The notes under the pieces were generated by a model. The model was given only the letters and a program-made list of their open reading frames with translations. It was not told where the DNA came from and searched no databases. The position numbers and the translations under genes were made by a program. A stretch of DNA of 64,000 nt from SIG299 sp964544055 (GTDB taxonomy: Bacteria > Bacillota > Clostridia > Lachnospirales > Lachnospiraceae), in assembly GCA_964544055.1 (NCBI GenBank), contig CAZJAA010000009.1, forward strand, positions 1 to 64,000, written 5' to 3'. Within the stretch, counting starts at the first letter, position 1; each line of letters opens with the position of its first letter. Positions 41,259 through 49,636 of the stretch are shown piece after piece.

Positions 41259-43265
41259 CTATGCTTCCACTTCCACAATAATTGGCAGAATCATTGGATT
41301 TCTCTTGGTACGTTTCCATACGAAATCTCCCAGAGAATCCTTAATGACATTTTTCATCTTACTCCAGTCTGCACTGTTGCGGTTTAAACATTTATCCAGC
41401 GCATCCTCAACTACAACCTTTGCCTCCACAAGCAGATTTTCGGATTCTCTTACATAAACAAAGCCCCGGGATACAATGTCTGGTCCTGTTAAAATTTCAT
41501 TGGTATATTTTGCAAGTGTCACCACGACTACAAGCAGACCATTTTCTGATAAATGCTGGCGGTCACGCAGTACAATATTTCCAACATCTCCTACACCAAG
41601 ACCGTCCACTAAAATTCCCTGTGCTGTTACTTTATCCACGACTCTTGCCTGTTCGGCATCCATTTCCAGCACATCACCGGAAGAAAGAATAAACACATTA
41701 TCCTTTTCCACGCCCATGGTCTGTGCAAGCTCGGCATGACGCACCAGATGACGGTATTCTCCATGTACCGGAATGGCATATTTGGGCTTTGTCAGGGCAT
41801 AAATCAGTTTTAACTCTTCCTGACAGGCATGTCCGGACACATGGGTATCCTGGAAAATAACCTTGGCACCCATTCTGGACAGATCATTGATAATTTTGGA
41901 AACATGCTTTTCATTTCCAGGGATTGGCGAGGAACTTAAAATAACCGTATCTCCCGGCATAATTGAAACCTTTTTATGGATATTGGATGCCATACGGGAT
42001 AAGGCAGCCATTGCCTCGCCCTGGCTTCCTGTTGTAATCAAAACAACCTTTTCCGGTGGGTAGTTTTTAATCTGGTCAATATCAATCATTAGGTTGTCCG
42101 GAATGTTGATATAGCCAAGCTCCGAAGCCGTAGTGATAATATTTACCATACTTCTGCCTTCAATTACAACCTTGCGGTCAAATTTGATGGCGGTATTGAT
42201 AATCTGCTGTACACGGTCAACGTTAGATGCAAAGGTTGCCACAATAATCCGGTGGGCTGTATTTTCTGCAAACAGGTTGTCAAAGGTTTTTCCTACGGTA
42301 CGCTCCGACATGGTAAAGCCCGGCCGCTCCACATTTGTGGAATCGGCAAGTAACGCCAGTACACCCTTCTTTCCGATTTCGCCAAGACGCTGTAAATCAA
42401 AGCTGTCACCAAAAACCGGTGTATAATCTACCTTAAAGTCTCCGGTATGAACAATCGTCCCTACCGGTGTATAAATGGCAAAGGCGGCAGAGTCAGCAAT
42501 ACTATGGTTGGTGCGGATAAATTCAATGCGGAAGCAGCCAAGATTAATGGACTGCCCATGCTTGATTACCTTACGCTTTGTTGTTTTTAACAGGTTATGC
42601 TCTTTTAACTTGTTTTCAATAATGCCCATTGTCAGCTTTGTGGCATAAATCGGTACGTTCACCTGTGGAAGAATATATGGCAGGGAACCAATATGATCCT
42701 CGTGGGCATGTGTGATTACAAAGCCTTTCACCTTATCGATATTGTCTTTTAAATAGGTGACATCCGGAATTACCAGGTCAACACCAAGCATATCCTCCGT
42801 TGGAAATGCAAGACCACAGTCCACGACAATAATCGAATCTTCATACTCATAGGCAGTAATATTCATACCAATCTGCTCTAAGCCACCTAAAGGTATGATT
42901 TTTACTCCATGAAGCTCTGGAAGTTTTTTCTTTTTTGCTCCCTCCGCAATTGTTTCTGCAACGGTGGTTTTCTTTCCCCGGCTTTTTGCTGCAGGCTTTT
43001 TTTCTTTCAGAACCGCTGCTGCTTCAGGCTTTTTCATCTGCTCCTTTTTTTCTGTTTTCTTTGCCGTTTTCATTTCCGGTGCATTTTTTTCAACAGAAAC
43101 TGTTTTTTCTTTTTTTGCAGATACTTTTTCCTGCTTATCCGATTTTGCAGCGGATGCCACAGCTACTTTTCTTATCCTTCTGCCTACTGCTTCCATCTTT
43201 TTTTCTACAGTTGTAGTATCGTTTTTCGGCAACTCTTCCTTTGTATTTACTTTTTTACTTCTCAA
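41259..43265 (-). CDS. rnjA: Ribonuclease J with basic N-terminal extension
   Basis: 668 aa. The metallo-beta-lactamase/beta-CASP core starts at about residue 118 (VKIIPLGGLEQIGMNITAYE) with the metal motif VITHAHEDHIGSLP, DGVGVGDVG-like GLGVGDVGNIVLRDR and the C-terminal domain. It acts as 5'-3' exo- and endonuclease in mRNA decay and rRNA maturation. Residues 1-117 are a low-complexity Lys/Ala/Glu/Thr region not present in Bacillus RNase J1 (about 555 aa). It starts at TTG 43265, supported by GGAGG seven bases upstream. Neighbours yrzB-ruvX-ireB match the conserved Firmicutes order. Confidence 0.93.
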   Translation of the reverse strand: MRSKKVNTKEELPKNDTTTVEKKMEAVGRRIRKVAVASAAKSDKQEKVSAKKEKTVSVEKNAPEMKTAKKTEKKEQMKKPEAAAVLKEKKPAAKSRGKKTTVAETIAEGAKKKKLPELHGVKIIPLGGLEQIGMNITAYEYEDSIIVVDCGLAFPTEDMLGVDLVIPDVTYLKDNIDKVKGFVITHAHEDHIGSLPYILPQVNVPIYATKLTMGIIENKLKEHNLLKTTKRKVIKHGQSINLGCFRIEFIRTNHSIADSAAFAIYTPVGTIVHTGDFKVDYTPVFGDSFDLQRLGEIGKKGVLALLADSTNVERPGFTMSERTVGKTFDNLFAENTAHRIIVATFASNVDRVQQIINTAIKFDRKVVIEGRSMVNIITTASELGYINIPDNLMIDIDQIKNYPPEKVVLITTGSQGEAMAALSRMASNIHKKVSIMPGDTVILSSSPIPGNEKHVSKIINDLSRMGAKVIFQDTHVSGHACQEELKLIYALTKPKYAIPVHGEYRHLVRHAELAQTMGVEKDNVFILSSGDVLEMDAEQARVVDKVTAQGILVDGLGVGDVGNIVLRDRQHLSENGLLVVVVTLAKYTNEILTGPDIVSRGFVYVRESENLLVEAKVVVEDALDKCLNRNSADWSKMKNVIKDSLGDFVWKRTKRNPMILPIIVEVEA

Positions 43266-43281
43266 GTCAATCCTCCATTCT

Positions 43282-43563
43282 TTATTCCCCGGTTACCAGT
43301 TCGAATTCATCTAATAATTCTTCGAACACAGCTGCAACCGCAGATAATTCTTTTTCATCTTCAACTATATCATAAAGCGCTTCCTCTGCGCTTTCATTCG
43401 GAATTTCTTTTAAAATAAGTGCTTCTTCCTCTTCGCCTTCCACATCATCCAAAACAAGAAGATAGGTAACACCGCCAATTTTGGTTTCTTCTATCACACG
43501 GAATACGGCAACTTCACCGTCCTCTGTAGTAAAATTTACTGTTGTATCCTGGTTTTTATTCAT
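43282..43563 (-). CDS. DUF1292 protein (YrzB)
   Basis: 93 aa acidic protein of the DUF1292/YrzB family: VNFTTEDGEVAVFRVIEETKIGGVTYLLVLD is the conserved strand-rich part, followed by a Glu-rich tail. Function unknown; it is almost always encoded next to ruvX and ireB, as here. ATG 43563 lies eight bases inside ruvX and has AAGGA ten bases upstream; GTG 43569 is the alternative. Confidence 0.9.
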   Translation of the reverse strand: MNKNQDTTVNFTTEDGEVAVFRVIEETKIGGVTYLLVLDDVEGEEEEALILKEIPNESAEEALYDIVEDEKELSAVAAVFEELLDEFELVTGE

Positions 43564-44032
43564 TTTCACCCAATCCTTCCGATTTTGTCTGTACCGTCTC
43601 TGAGGATTTCTGGTTTGCCAGATAATCCAGATAACCCTGCAAAATAAATACGGCAGCCAGCTTGTCCACCACCTGCATCTTTTTTTTCAGACTTACCTCA
43701 CCCTGATCAAGCACACGATGCGCTGCAACGGTAGTAAGGCGTTCATCCCAGAGCGTTACCGGCAATCCGGTTCTTCTTTTAAGGTCTTCTGCAAACTCCT
43801 CTGATTTCTGTGCACGTTCTCCTACCGTATTGTTCATGTTTTTGGGATAGCCCAGCACAATCTGTTCTACCCCATACTCTTTTACCAGTTCTTCAATTCT
43901 CTGAAACGTCTGGCGAAGTTGGTTTTCTTTTTTTCTGCGAATTGTTTCAATGCCCTGCGCCGTCAGCAAAAGCTCATCACTGATTGCAACGCCAACGGTT
44001 ACAGAGCCATAATCCAGACCCATAATTCTCAT
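43556..44032 (-). CDS. ruvX: RuvX/YqgF, putative Holliday junction resolvase or pre-16S nuclease
   Basis: RNase H-like fold nuclease, 158 aa: MRIMGLDYGSVTVGVAISD carries the first catalytic Asp, with VLGYPKNMNNTVGERAQ and LWDERLTTVAAHRVL further on. It was first assigned as a Holliday junction resolvase; in E. coli the protein is needed for 5' maturation of 16S rRNA. The C-terminal ~15 residues are a non-conserved tail. ATG preceded by AAGGA. Part of the ireB-ruvX-yrzB unit. Confidence 0.94.
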   Translation of the reverse strand: MRIMGLDYGSVTVGVAISDELLLTAQGIETIRRKKENQLRQTFQRIEELVKEYGVEQIVLGYPKNMNNTVGERAQKSEEFAEDLKRRTGLPVTLWDERLTTVAAHRVLDQGEVSLKKKMQVVDKLAAVFILQGYLDYLANQKSSETVQTKSEGLGENE

Positions 44033-44044
44033 TGTATTTTTTCC

Positions 44045-44302
44045 TTAAAAATGATGTTTGATGTAATCCTGTAATAATTCTTCGATGATTTCGTCGCGCT
44101 CCACCTTCATAATCAGACTTCTGGCTCCATTATGGCTGGTAATATAGGTTGGATCACCGGACATAACATAGCCAACAATCTGACTGATTGGATTATAGCC
44201 CTGCTCGGTCAGTGCCTCATACACACTGTCAATCACGTCCTGTACAACCGGCTGGACTTCTTTTGGTACTCTGAAATACTGTGTTTTATTAATTTCGTTC
44301 AT
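44045..44302 (-). CDS. ireB: IreB family regulatory phosphoprotein (UPF0297)
   Basis: 85 aa member of DUF965/IreB: NKTQYFRVPKEVQPVVQDVI, QGYNPISQIVGYVMSGDPTYI and HNGARSLIMKVERDEIIEEL. In Enterococcus it is phosphorylated by the kinase IreK and affects cephalosporin resistance. I used ATG 44302, which has GGAGG seven bases upstream; the 19-codon extension to 44359 is not conserved. First gene of the ireB-ruvX-yrzB group. Confidence 0.95.
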   Translation of the reverse strand: MNEINKTQYFRVPKEVQPVVQDVIDSVYEALTEQGYNPISQIVGYVMSGDPTYITSHNGARSLIMKVERDEIIEELLQDYIKHHF

Positions 44303-44413
44303 ATAATCCTCCATAATGATATATATTAATATACAATTTCCAAAAAGTAAAGTAGGCAATCAAAAAAACTATTTCAGATTTTTTTATTACTGCTCCCAAA
44401 AGCCTCGTTCCAA

Positions 44414-45742
44414 TCACAATTCTCCCAGCATTGTTTCTTGTTCTTTCGCTTTTTTTACAATTTTCACCTGAATGAGTTGATTGGAAAGATTCTGTTCCGT
44501 CTTTACGGCAACCCTGACATAACGTTCGGTATATCCTGTCTGACATACTTCTCCATCCACCATGCTGTTTTCTTCAAAGAGCACCAGTTCTTCTTTTCCT
44601 TTCAGGCATTCCCGGTATTCTTCTCCAAGAGCCGCCTCCAATGCCATCAGACGTTCACTTCGCTTTGTTTTTACCGTTTCGTCCACCTGACCGGACATTT
44701 TATCTGCCACAGTACCCTTTCTTCGTGAAAATTTAAAGACATGTATTTTGGAAAATCCAATCTGTTTTGCAAATTCCAGAGTTTCCTGAAATTCTTCCTC
44801 TGTTTCCTGCGGAAATCCAACAATAATGTCTGTAGTAATTGCCGGTCTGTCATAATATTTTTTTAAAATTTCCACACTTTCGGCATATTCCTTCGTGGTA
44901 TATTTCCGGTTCATCCGTTTCAGCACGGTATCGCTGCCGCTTTGCAGGGAAAGATGAAAATGTGGGCACACTTTTTCACAGCCACATAAAGTCTTGACAA
45001 AATTTTCCGTAATAATACGCGGTTCCAGCGAACCAAGACGAATTCTTTTGATTCCTTCTATTTCATTCAGGCTGTGGATTAACGCAAGCAATGGCTGGGT
45101 TCCTTTTTCTGCCGGCTGCCCATACGAAGAAAGATGAATTCCCGTCAGCACCACCTCCTGATAGTCGAAGGAAGCGAGCCGTTTTACCTCGTCAACGACA
45201 TTCTGCGGATTTCTGGAACGTATTCGCCCTCTGGCATACGGAATAATACAGTAGCTGCAAAACTGATTGCATCCATCCTGAATTTTAATATAGGCTCTGG
45301 TGTGCTCCACCTGGGTGGTCAGGTTTAAATCTTCATATTCGGTTTCCCTGGCAATTTCCAGACGCTTATTTTCCACACCCGCCATATAATTTTGCAAAAT
45401 TTCCACAATATCTTTTTTTTGGTTGTTGCCAATCACAACATCGACACCGGTTTCCTTCATGGCAACTTCCTCTGCCGTCTGGGCATAGCAGCCAGCTGCA
45501 ACTACTATAGCCTCCGGGTTATTCTTTTTTGCCCGGTGCAGCATCTGTCGGGATTTCCGGTCTGCCATGTTTGTTACGGAGCAGGTATTTACAACATAAA
45601 TATCGGCAACCTCATGAAATTCCACAATACTTGCTCCGGCTGCCAGAAGCAGTTCCTGCATTGCTTCTGTTTCGTATGAATTTACTTTGCAGCCAAGTGT
45701 CAAAAAGGCGACCCTTCTATTAAAAATCTCTTTATTTTCCAT
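44414..45742 (-). CDS. mtaB: MtaB, tRNA t6A37 methylthiotransferase
   Basis: Radical-SAM methylthiotransferase making ms2t6A at tRNA position 37, 442 aa. It has an N-terminal UPF0004 domain with cluster cysteines in LGCKVNSYETEAM, NTCSVTNMADRKSR and GCYAQ. The radical SAM motif is CNQFCSYCIIPYARGR, and a C-terminal TRAM domain lies at about 375-435. It is the MtaB rather than MiaB type by the LGCKVNSYET start. In Bacillus the gene follows rsmE; here thiI, nifS and the HPr-like gene intervene. ATG preceded by GGAGAATG. Confidence 0.94.
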   Translation of the reverse strand: MENKEIFNRRVAFLTLGCKVNSYETEAMQELLLAAGASIVEFHEVADIYVVNTCSVTNMADRKSRQMLHRAKKNNPEAIVVAAGCYAQTAEEVAMKETGVDVVIGNNQKKDIVEILQNYMAGVENKRLEIARETEYEDLNLTTQVEHTRAYIKIQDGCNQFCSYCIIPYARGRIRSRNPQNVVDEVKRLASFDYQEVVLTGIHLSSYGQPAEKGTQPLLALIHSLNEIEGIKRIRLGSLEPRIITENFVKTLCGCEKVCPHFHLSLQSGSDTVLKRMNRKYTTKEYAESVEILKKYYDRPAITTDIIVGFPQETEEEFQETLEFAKQIGFSKIHVFKFSRRKGTVADKMSGQVDETVKTKRSERLMALEAALGEEYRECLKGKEELVLFEENSMVDGEVCQTGYTERYVRVAVKTEQNLSNQLIQVKIVKKAKEQETMLGEL

Positions 45743-45816
45743 TTACATTCTCCAAACACAACACATTTTCACACATTTACATAAAATTCTTCTTTATTTT
45801 TTATCTACTTTGCATA

Positions 45817-45845
45817 TTGATTTTTGCACAAAAAAGAAGTAGTAT
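45817..45845 (+). promoter_or_regulatory. Promoter of the HPr-like gene
   Basis: TTGATT (45817-45822), 17 bases, TAGTAT (45840-45845), followed by a full AAGGAGGT ribosome site eight bases before ATG 45878. No catabolite-control site is evident. Confidence 0.65.
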
Positions 45846-45877
45846 AGAGATAGAATTTATGCAAGGAGGTAATTACT

Positions 45878-46108
45878 ATGACAACAGTTAATATTTGTTT
45901 AGATTCTATCGATAAGGTAAAATCTTTCGTTAACGAAATTACAAAGTTCGATTCCGACTTTGATTTAATCTCCGGAAGATACGTTATCGATGCAAAATCT
46001 ATCATGGGTATTTTCAGTCTTGACTTATCCAAGCCAATCGAACTGAGCATCCACAATGACAATGCTGATGACATTCTTGCTACATTAGCACCATACATCG
46101 TAAAATAA
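45878..46108 (+). CDS. HPr-like protein lacking the active-site histidine (Crh-like)
   Basis: 76 aa. The second half matches HPr clearly: DAKSIMGIFSLDLSKPIELSI corresponds to LKSIMGVMSLGI..., including the regulatory serine (Ser41, equivalent to HPr Ser46). The active-site loop that reads HARPA in HPr is SIDKV here, so His15 and Arg17 are replaced (Ser10 and Asp12 by ungapped alignment). It cannot carry phosphate from enzyme I. Bacillus Crh has the same logic: no His15, Ser46 kept, corepressor for CcpA. It stands alone on the plus strand with promoter, strong ribosome site and terminator. Role as a regulator is inferred. Confidence 0.85.
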   Translation: MTTVNICLDSIDKVKSFVNEITKFDSDFDLISGRYVIDAKSIMGIFSLDLSKPIELSIHNDNADDILATLAPYIVK

Positions 46109-46151
46109 TTACATACGATGAACAATCGGTTAAGGGAATACGTTACATGGG

Positions 46152-46184
46152 GAGGATACAAAACTGTATCCTCTTTCTTTTTTT
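46152..46184 (+). terminator. Terminator of the HPr-like gene
   Basis: GAGGATAC / GTATCCTC stem (46152-46159 with 46166-46173), loop of six, followed by TTTCTTTTTTT on the plus strand. Confidence 0.93.
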
Positions 46185-46242
46185 GCCGTATACAAGAGAA
46201 ATCGCCTTTTCTGCCTTTCTCCTGCACGCTTTTCTTCGCTGC

Positions 46243-47424
46243 TTACCCTACCTGTACAACTTCTACGGTATCCAGTGCTTCTTTTACCATTTCTTCTATT
46301 TTTTCTTCCAGATGTGTTTCCGACTGTTCAATAACAGACAAAATCGGATGCGTTACCGGATGCTTGGCAACAAAAATGGTACAACAGTCCTCATAAGGAA
46401 GAATGGATGTTTCATAGGTTTTAATTTTTTCGGAAATTGTTACAATATCCTGCTTGTCAAATGCAATCAGCGGACGATATACCGGAAGAGTACATACGGC
46501 ATTCGTTGCCACAAGACTCTGCATTGTCTGACTTGCCACCTGACCAATACTTTCTCCCGTAACCAGTCCGAGACATTTGCTGTCCTTTGCAAGCTTTTCT
46601 GCAATACGCATCATATAGCGGCGCATAATAATTGTAAGCTGCTCGTGTGGGCACTGCTCATAAATATAAAGCTGGATATCGGTAAAATTCACTATGTTTA
46701 AGCGGATTGGACCGGTATAAGCACTGATGATTTTCGCCAGGTCGATTACCTTCTGCTTTGCTCTCTCACTGGTATATGGCGGTGCATGGAAATATGTTGC
46801 TTCTAATGCAACACCACGCTTTGCAATCATATAGCCTGCCACCGGACTGTCAATACCGCCGGAAAGCAGCAGCATTCCCTTGCCGCCGGAGCCAATCGGC
46901 ATACCGCCCGGACCCGGAATAATATGGGAATAAATATAGGATTTATTGCGTACTTCCACCCATATGCGCACCTGCGGCTCATGGACATCTACCTTAATGC
47001 CCTCATCCTTGAAACGGTACAACACTGACTCTCCGAGTCGGCGACACATTTCCGGAGAAGTAATCGGATAACGCTTGTCCGCACGCTTCGCCTCCACTTT
47101 AAAGGTAAACCTTTTATCCTTGTAAAATTCATTTATATATTTTAACGCTTCTTCTGTAATTACATCCCAGTCAGTGCTGTTTACCACAACTACCGGACAG
47201 ATGCCTGCCACACCAAACACCTTCTGCAGTTCTTCGATGGTTTCTTCATAATCGTATTCGTCCGGACAGGACACAAAAATTCTTCCCTGTTCTCTGGAAA
47301 CCTCAAAATTTCCAAGCTTGTCCAGATGATACTGCACCTGGTCACGCAAAATATTTTCAAACACATGACGGTTCTTGCCCTTTAAGCCGATTTCCGCATA
47401 TTTAATCAAAAATGCTTTGTACAT
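46243..47424 (-). CDS. thiI: ThiI, tRNA 4-thiouridine synthetase
   Basis: 393 aa. It has an N-terminal ferredoxin-like and THUMP RNA-binding region (to ~165) and a PP-loop ATPase with LLLSGGIDSPVAGYMIAKRG. It adenylates U8 of tRNA for thiolation. The rhodanese domain of the E. coli enzyme is absent, as usual in Firmicutes, so sulfur must come directly from a partner desulfurase. That partner is the gene 9 bases upstream. ATG preceded by AAGGAGG. Confidence 0.96.
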   Translation of the reverse strand: MYKAFLIKYAEIGLKGKNRHVFENILRDQVQYHLDKLGNFEVSREQGRIFVSCPDEYDYEETIEELQKVFGVAGICPVVVVNSTDWDVITEEALKYINEFYKDKRFTFKVEAKRADKRYPITSPEMCRRLGESVLYRFKDEGIKVDVHEPQVRIWVEVRNKSYIYSHIIPGPGGMPIGSGGKGMLLLSGGIDSPVAGYMIAKRGVALEATYFHAPPYTSERAKQKVIDLAKIISAYTGPIRLNIVNFTDIQLYIYEQCPHEQLTIIMRRYMMRIAEKLAKDSKCLGLVTGESIGQVASQTMQSLVATNAVCTLPVYRPLIAFDKQDIVTISEKIKTYETSILPYEDCCTIFVAKHPVTHPILSVIEQSETHLEEKIEEMVKEALDTVEVVQVG

Positions 47425-47433
47425 AATTCCTCC

Positions 47434-48597
47434 TTATTTTCTGAAAAAGCGTCGCAGATTCGGAAGCAAAAGTTCCACACAGTCTGCTGCGTAATCAATT
47501 TCCTCCATTGTGGTTGCAACAGAAAAGCTGAACCGCAGTGTAGCATCCAGCAGTTCCTTTTTTACTCCGATGGCAACCAGTGTGCCGCTGATGTCCGGAT
47601 GATTGGAAGAACACGCCGAGCCGGAGGACACATACACACCCTTTTCCTCCAGGGCATGAAGCAAAACCTCACTCCTGATACCGGCAAAACTGCCACTTAA
47701 AATATGCGGTGCCGTTGCCTGGATTCCCTCCTCCGGAATACCATTTATTGTAACTCCCTCCAGCTTTTCCAAACGCTCCGCCAAATGCTCCTTTAATGCA
47801 AATAAATGCTTCCGGTTTTCTGCCAAAGCTCCATACATATCCTTTGCTGCCTGAGAAAGTCCTGCAATGGCAGGCACATTTTCCGTGCCGGAGCGCATTC
47901 CCTTTTCCTGTCCACCTCCATAAAGAATCGGCTTAATCTTTGTTTTATTTTTGATATATAAAAATCCACTACCCTTCGGACCATGAATTTTATGACCACT
48001 GACACTGAGCAAATCGATGCTTTCTTTTGCCGGCTGAATTTTAAACTTTCCGTATGCCTGAATAGCATCCACATGAAACAGCACCTTCGGATTTTTTTCT
48101 TTGATTCGTTTGGCAATTTCTGCCACCGGCTCCACACAGCCGATTTCATTATTCACATACATAACAGAAACCAGAATTGTTTCCTCTGTTACAGCTTCCA
48201 CAAGCTCGTCTATTTTAACTCTGCCTGCTTCATCCACCGGAGCAAACGTAATTTTAAAGCCCTGCTCTTCTAAAAATAATAACGGCTGATAAACGGACGC
48301 ATGCTCAATTCTTGTTGTAATAATATGTTTTCCGGTTCGCTGATTGGCAAGTGCCGTACCAATCAATGCCATGTTATTGGATTCTGTGCCGCCGGACGTG
48401 AAAATAATCTCGGAAGGCTCACACTTTAACGTATCTGCAATCTGTTTCTTTGCCTCCCGGATATACTGCTCTGCCTCCATTCCTTTGGTATGCATGGAGG
48501 ACGGATTTCCAAAATCCGTCAGAAATACCTGCTTCATTTTTTCCATGACTGCGTTACTCACTTTTGTGGTTGCCGCATTATCTAAATATGCTTCCAT
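47434..48597 (-). CDS. Cysteine desulfurase (NifS/NifZ type)
   Basis: PLP enzyme of 387 aa that removes sulfur from cysteine. YLDNAATTKVSNAV starts the protein; IIFTSGGTESNNMAL, LSVSGHKIHGPKGSGF (PLP lysine) and the sulfur-carrying cysteine loop YVSSGSACSSNHPDISG follow. The tight linkage to thiI (9 bases) is the arrangement of Bacillus nifZ-thiI, so it is likely dedicated to 4-thiouridine rather than to general Fe-S assembly. ATG 48597 chosen, with GAGGAAAG upstream; the ATG four codons earlier overlaps that site. Confidence 0.94.
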   Translation of the reverse strand: MEAYLDNAATTKVSNAVMEKMKQVFLTDFGNPSSMHTKGMEAEQYIREAKKQIADTLKCEPSEIIFTSGGTESNNMALIGTALANQRTGKHIITTRIEHASVYQPLLFLEEQGFKITFAPVDEAGRVKIDELVEAVTEETILVSVMYVNNEIGCVEPVAEIAKRIKEKNPKVLFHVDAIQAYGKFKIQPAKESIDLLSVSGHKIHGPKGSGFLYIKNKTKIKPILYGGGQEKGMRSGTENVPAIAGLSQAAKDMYGALAENRKHLFALKEHLAERLEKLEGVTINGIPEEGIQATAPHILSGSFAGIRSEVLLHALEEKGVYVSSGSACSSNHPDISGTLVAIGVKKELLDATLRFSFSVATTMEEIDYAADCVELLLPNLRRFFRK

Positions 48598-48621
48598 AAC
48601 TTTCCTCATCTTTGTTATTAT

Positions 48622-48832
48622 GTAACTAACTATTCAGCCATATATAAGCAAATACACAGGATGCAAGCTTGCTTGCATGACTGGGTACTTGCTTATATAT
48701 GGGCGATTAGCAACACGCCGCACACATGAGTAAAATGATAAGCTGCTTTAGCAGCGGCTGACAGCGTAGCTGGCAGATTTTACGAATGTGAGTGGTGGGG
48801 GCTGAATAGTTACTCTCTCATTCTATTCAGCC
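48622..48832. repeat. Structured inverted-repeat element between nifS and rsmE
   Basis: Perfect 13-bp ends TAACTATTCAGCC (48627-48639) and GGCTGAATAGTTA (48800-48812) enclose two long hairpins. Arm A is 48640-48655 with 48685-48700, near-perfect, with an inner ATGCAAGC/GCTTGCAT stem. Arm B contains CACAT-GA-GTAAAAT (48723-48736) paired with ATTTTAC-GA-ATGTG (48777-48790), that is, two helices joined by a tandem GA/GA mismatch, plus an inner GCTGC-TTTA-GCAGC. A third copy of the end, CTATTCAGCC (48823-48832), can pair with the right end instead. No coding frame fits. It is likely a repeat or MITE-like element or a structured RNA. Confidence 0.7.
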
Positions 48833-48842
48833 GGGCAAAAGG

Positions 48843-49589
48843 TCACCTGGCACACTCTATTTCATACATCAAAACAGCCAGTGTCGTAAACCCTGCAGTT
48901 TCCGTGCGTAAAATCCGCTTTCCGAGAGAAACCGGAAGCAAACCGCACTCTCTGGCAAACTCCACCTCTGCCTCATCAAAACCGCCTTCCGGTCCGATAA
49001 ACACAGAAACCACCTGCTGCTTCGGTGCGTTCTGCACAGCTGCCTTTAAAGACTTCATACCTTCTGCTTTTTCATATGGAATCAATGCCATTCCCTCTGC
49101 CGCAGCCGTTTTTACCGCTTCCTTAAAGTGCATAACATTCGTTACACTTGGAATGATTCCTCTGCCGGACTGTTTTGCCGCACTTTCGGCTATTGCCTGC
49201 CAGCGTTCCAGCTTTTTTGTTTCTTTTTTTTCATCTTCCAGCTTGACAATACAGTATTTTGTCATTACCGGAATAATTTCCACTGCACCAAGCTCCACCG
49301 CTTTCTGGATAATCAGCTCCATTTTATCTTTTTTCGGCAGTCCCTGATACAGCTTGATACGCACCGGAAGCTCCGTAGTCGCTTTTTTTGCAGTCTCTGC
49401 ATAAAGCTTCACCTCTTCGGGCAGAAATTCCTCAATTTTACATGCATATTCCATTCCGGTACCATCACAAACCGTCATTTCTTCACCAACGCGCATACGA
49501 AGCACGTTTTTGATGTGATTAACATCCGAGCCAGTAATCGTAATTTTTGTTCCGGTTACCTGTTCGGGCTTACAATAAAAACAATGCAT
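48843..49589 (-). CDS. rsmE: RsmE, 16S rRNA m3U1498 methyltransferase
   Basis: 248 aa SPOUT-class methyltransferase. It has an N-terminal PUA-like part (VNHIKNVLRMRVGEEMTVCDGTG) and a knotted SAM domain with VFIGPEGGFDEAEVEFARE and LGKRILRTETAGFTTLAVLMYE. Its place after prmA and dnaJ is the conserved Firmicutes order, with pepP inserted. ATG preceded by GGAGG thirteen bases upstream. The stop codon sits ten bases from the structured element. Confidence 0.95.
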   Translation of the reverse strand: MHCFYCKPEQVTGTKITITGSDVNHIKNVLRMRVGEEMTVCDGTGMEYACKIEEFLPEEVKLYAETAKKATTELPVRIKLYQGLPKKDKMELIIQKAVELGAVEIIPVMTKYCIVKLEDEKKETKKLERWQAIAESAAKQSGRGIIPSVTNVMHFKEAVKTAAAEGMALIPYEKAEGMKSLKAAVQNAPKQQVVSVFIGPEGGFDEAEVEFARECGLLPVSLGKRILRTETAGFTTLAVLMYEIECAR

Positions 49590-49636
49590 ACTTACTTTTT
49601 TTCCTCCGTCTGCGGATTTCCAGCACGAAAATATAT

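Noticed and set aside
42909..43418. Phe/Cys-rich plus-strand frames over the RNase J start
   Set aside because: They are the antisense of the Lys/Ala/Glu-rich extension (AAA/GAA codons read as TTT/TTC).
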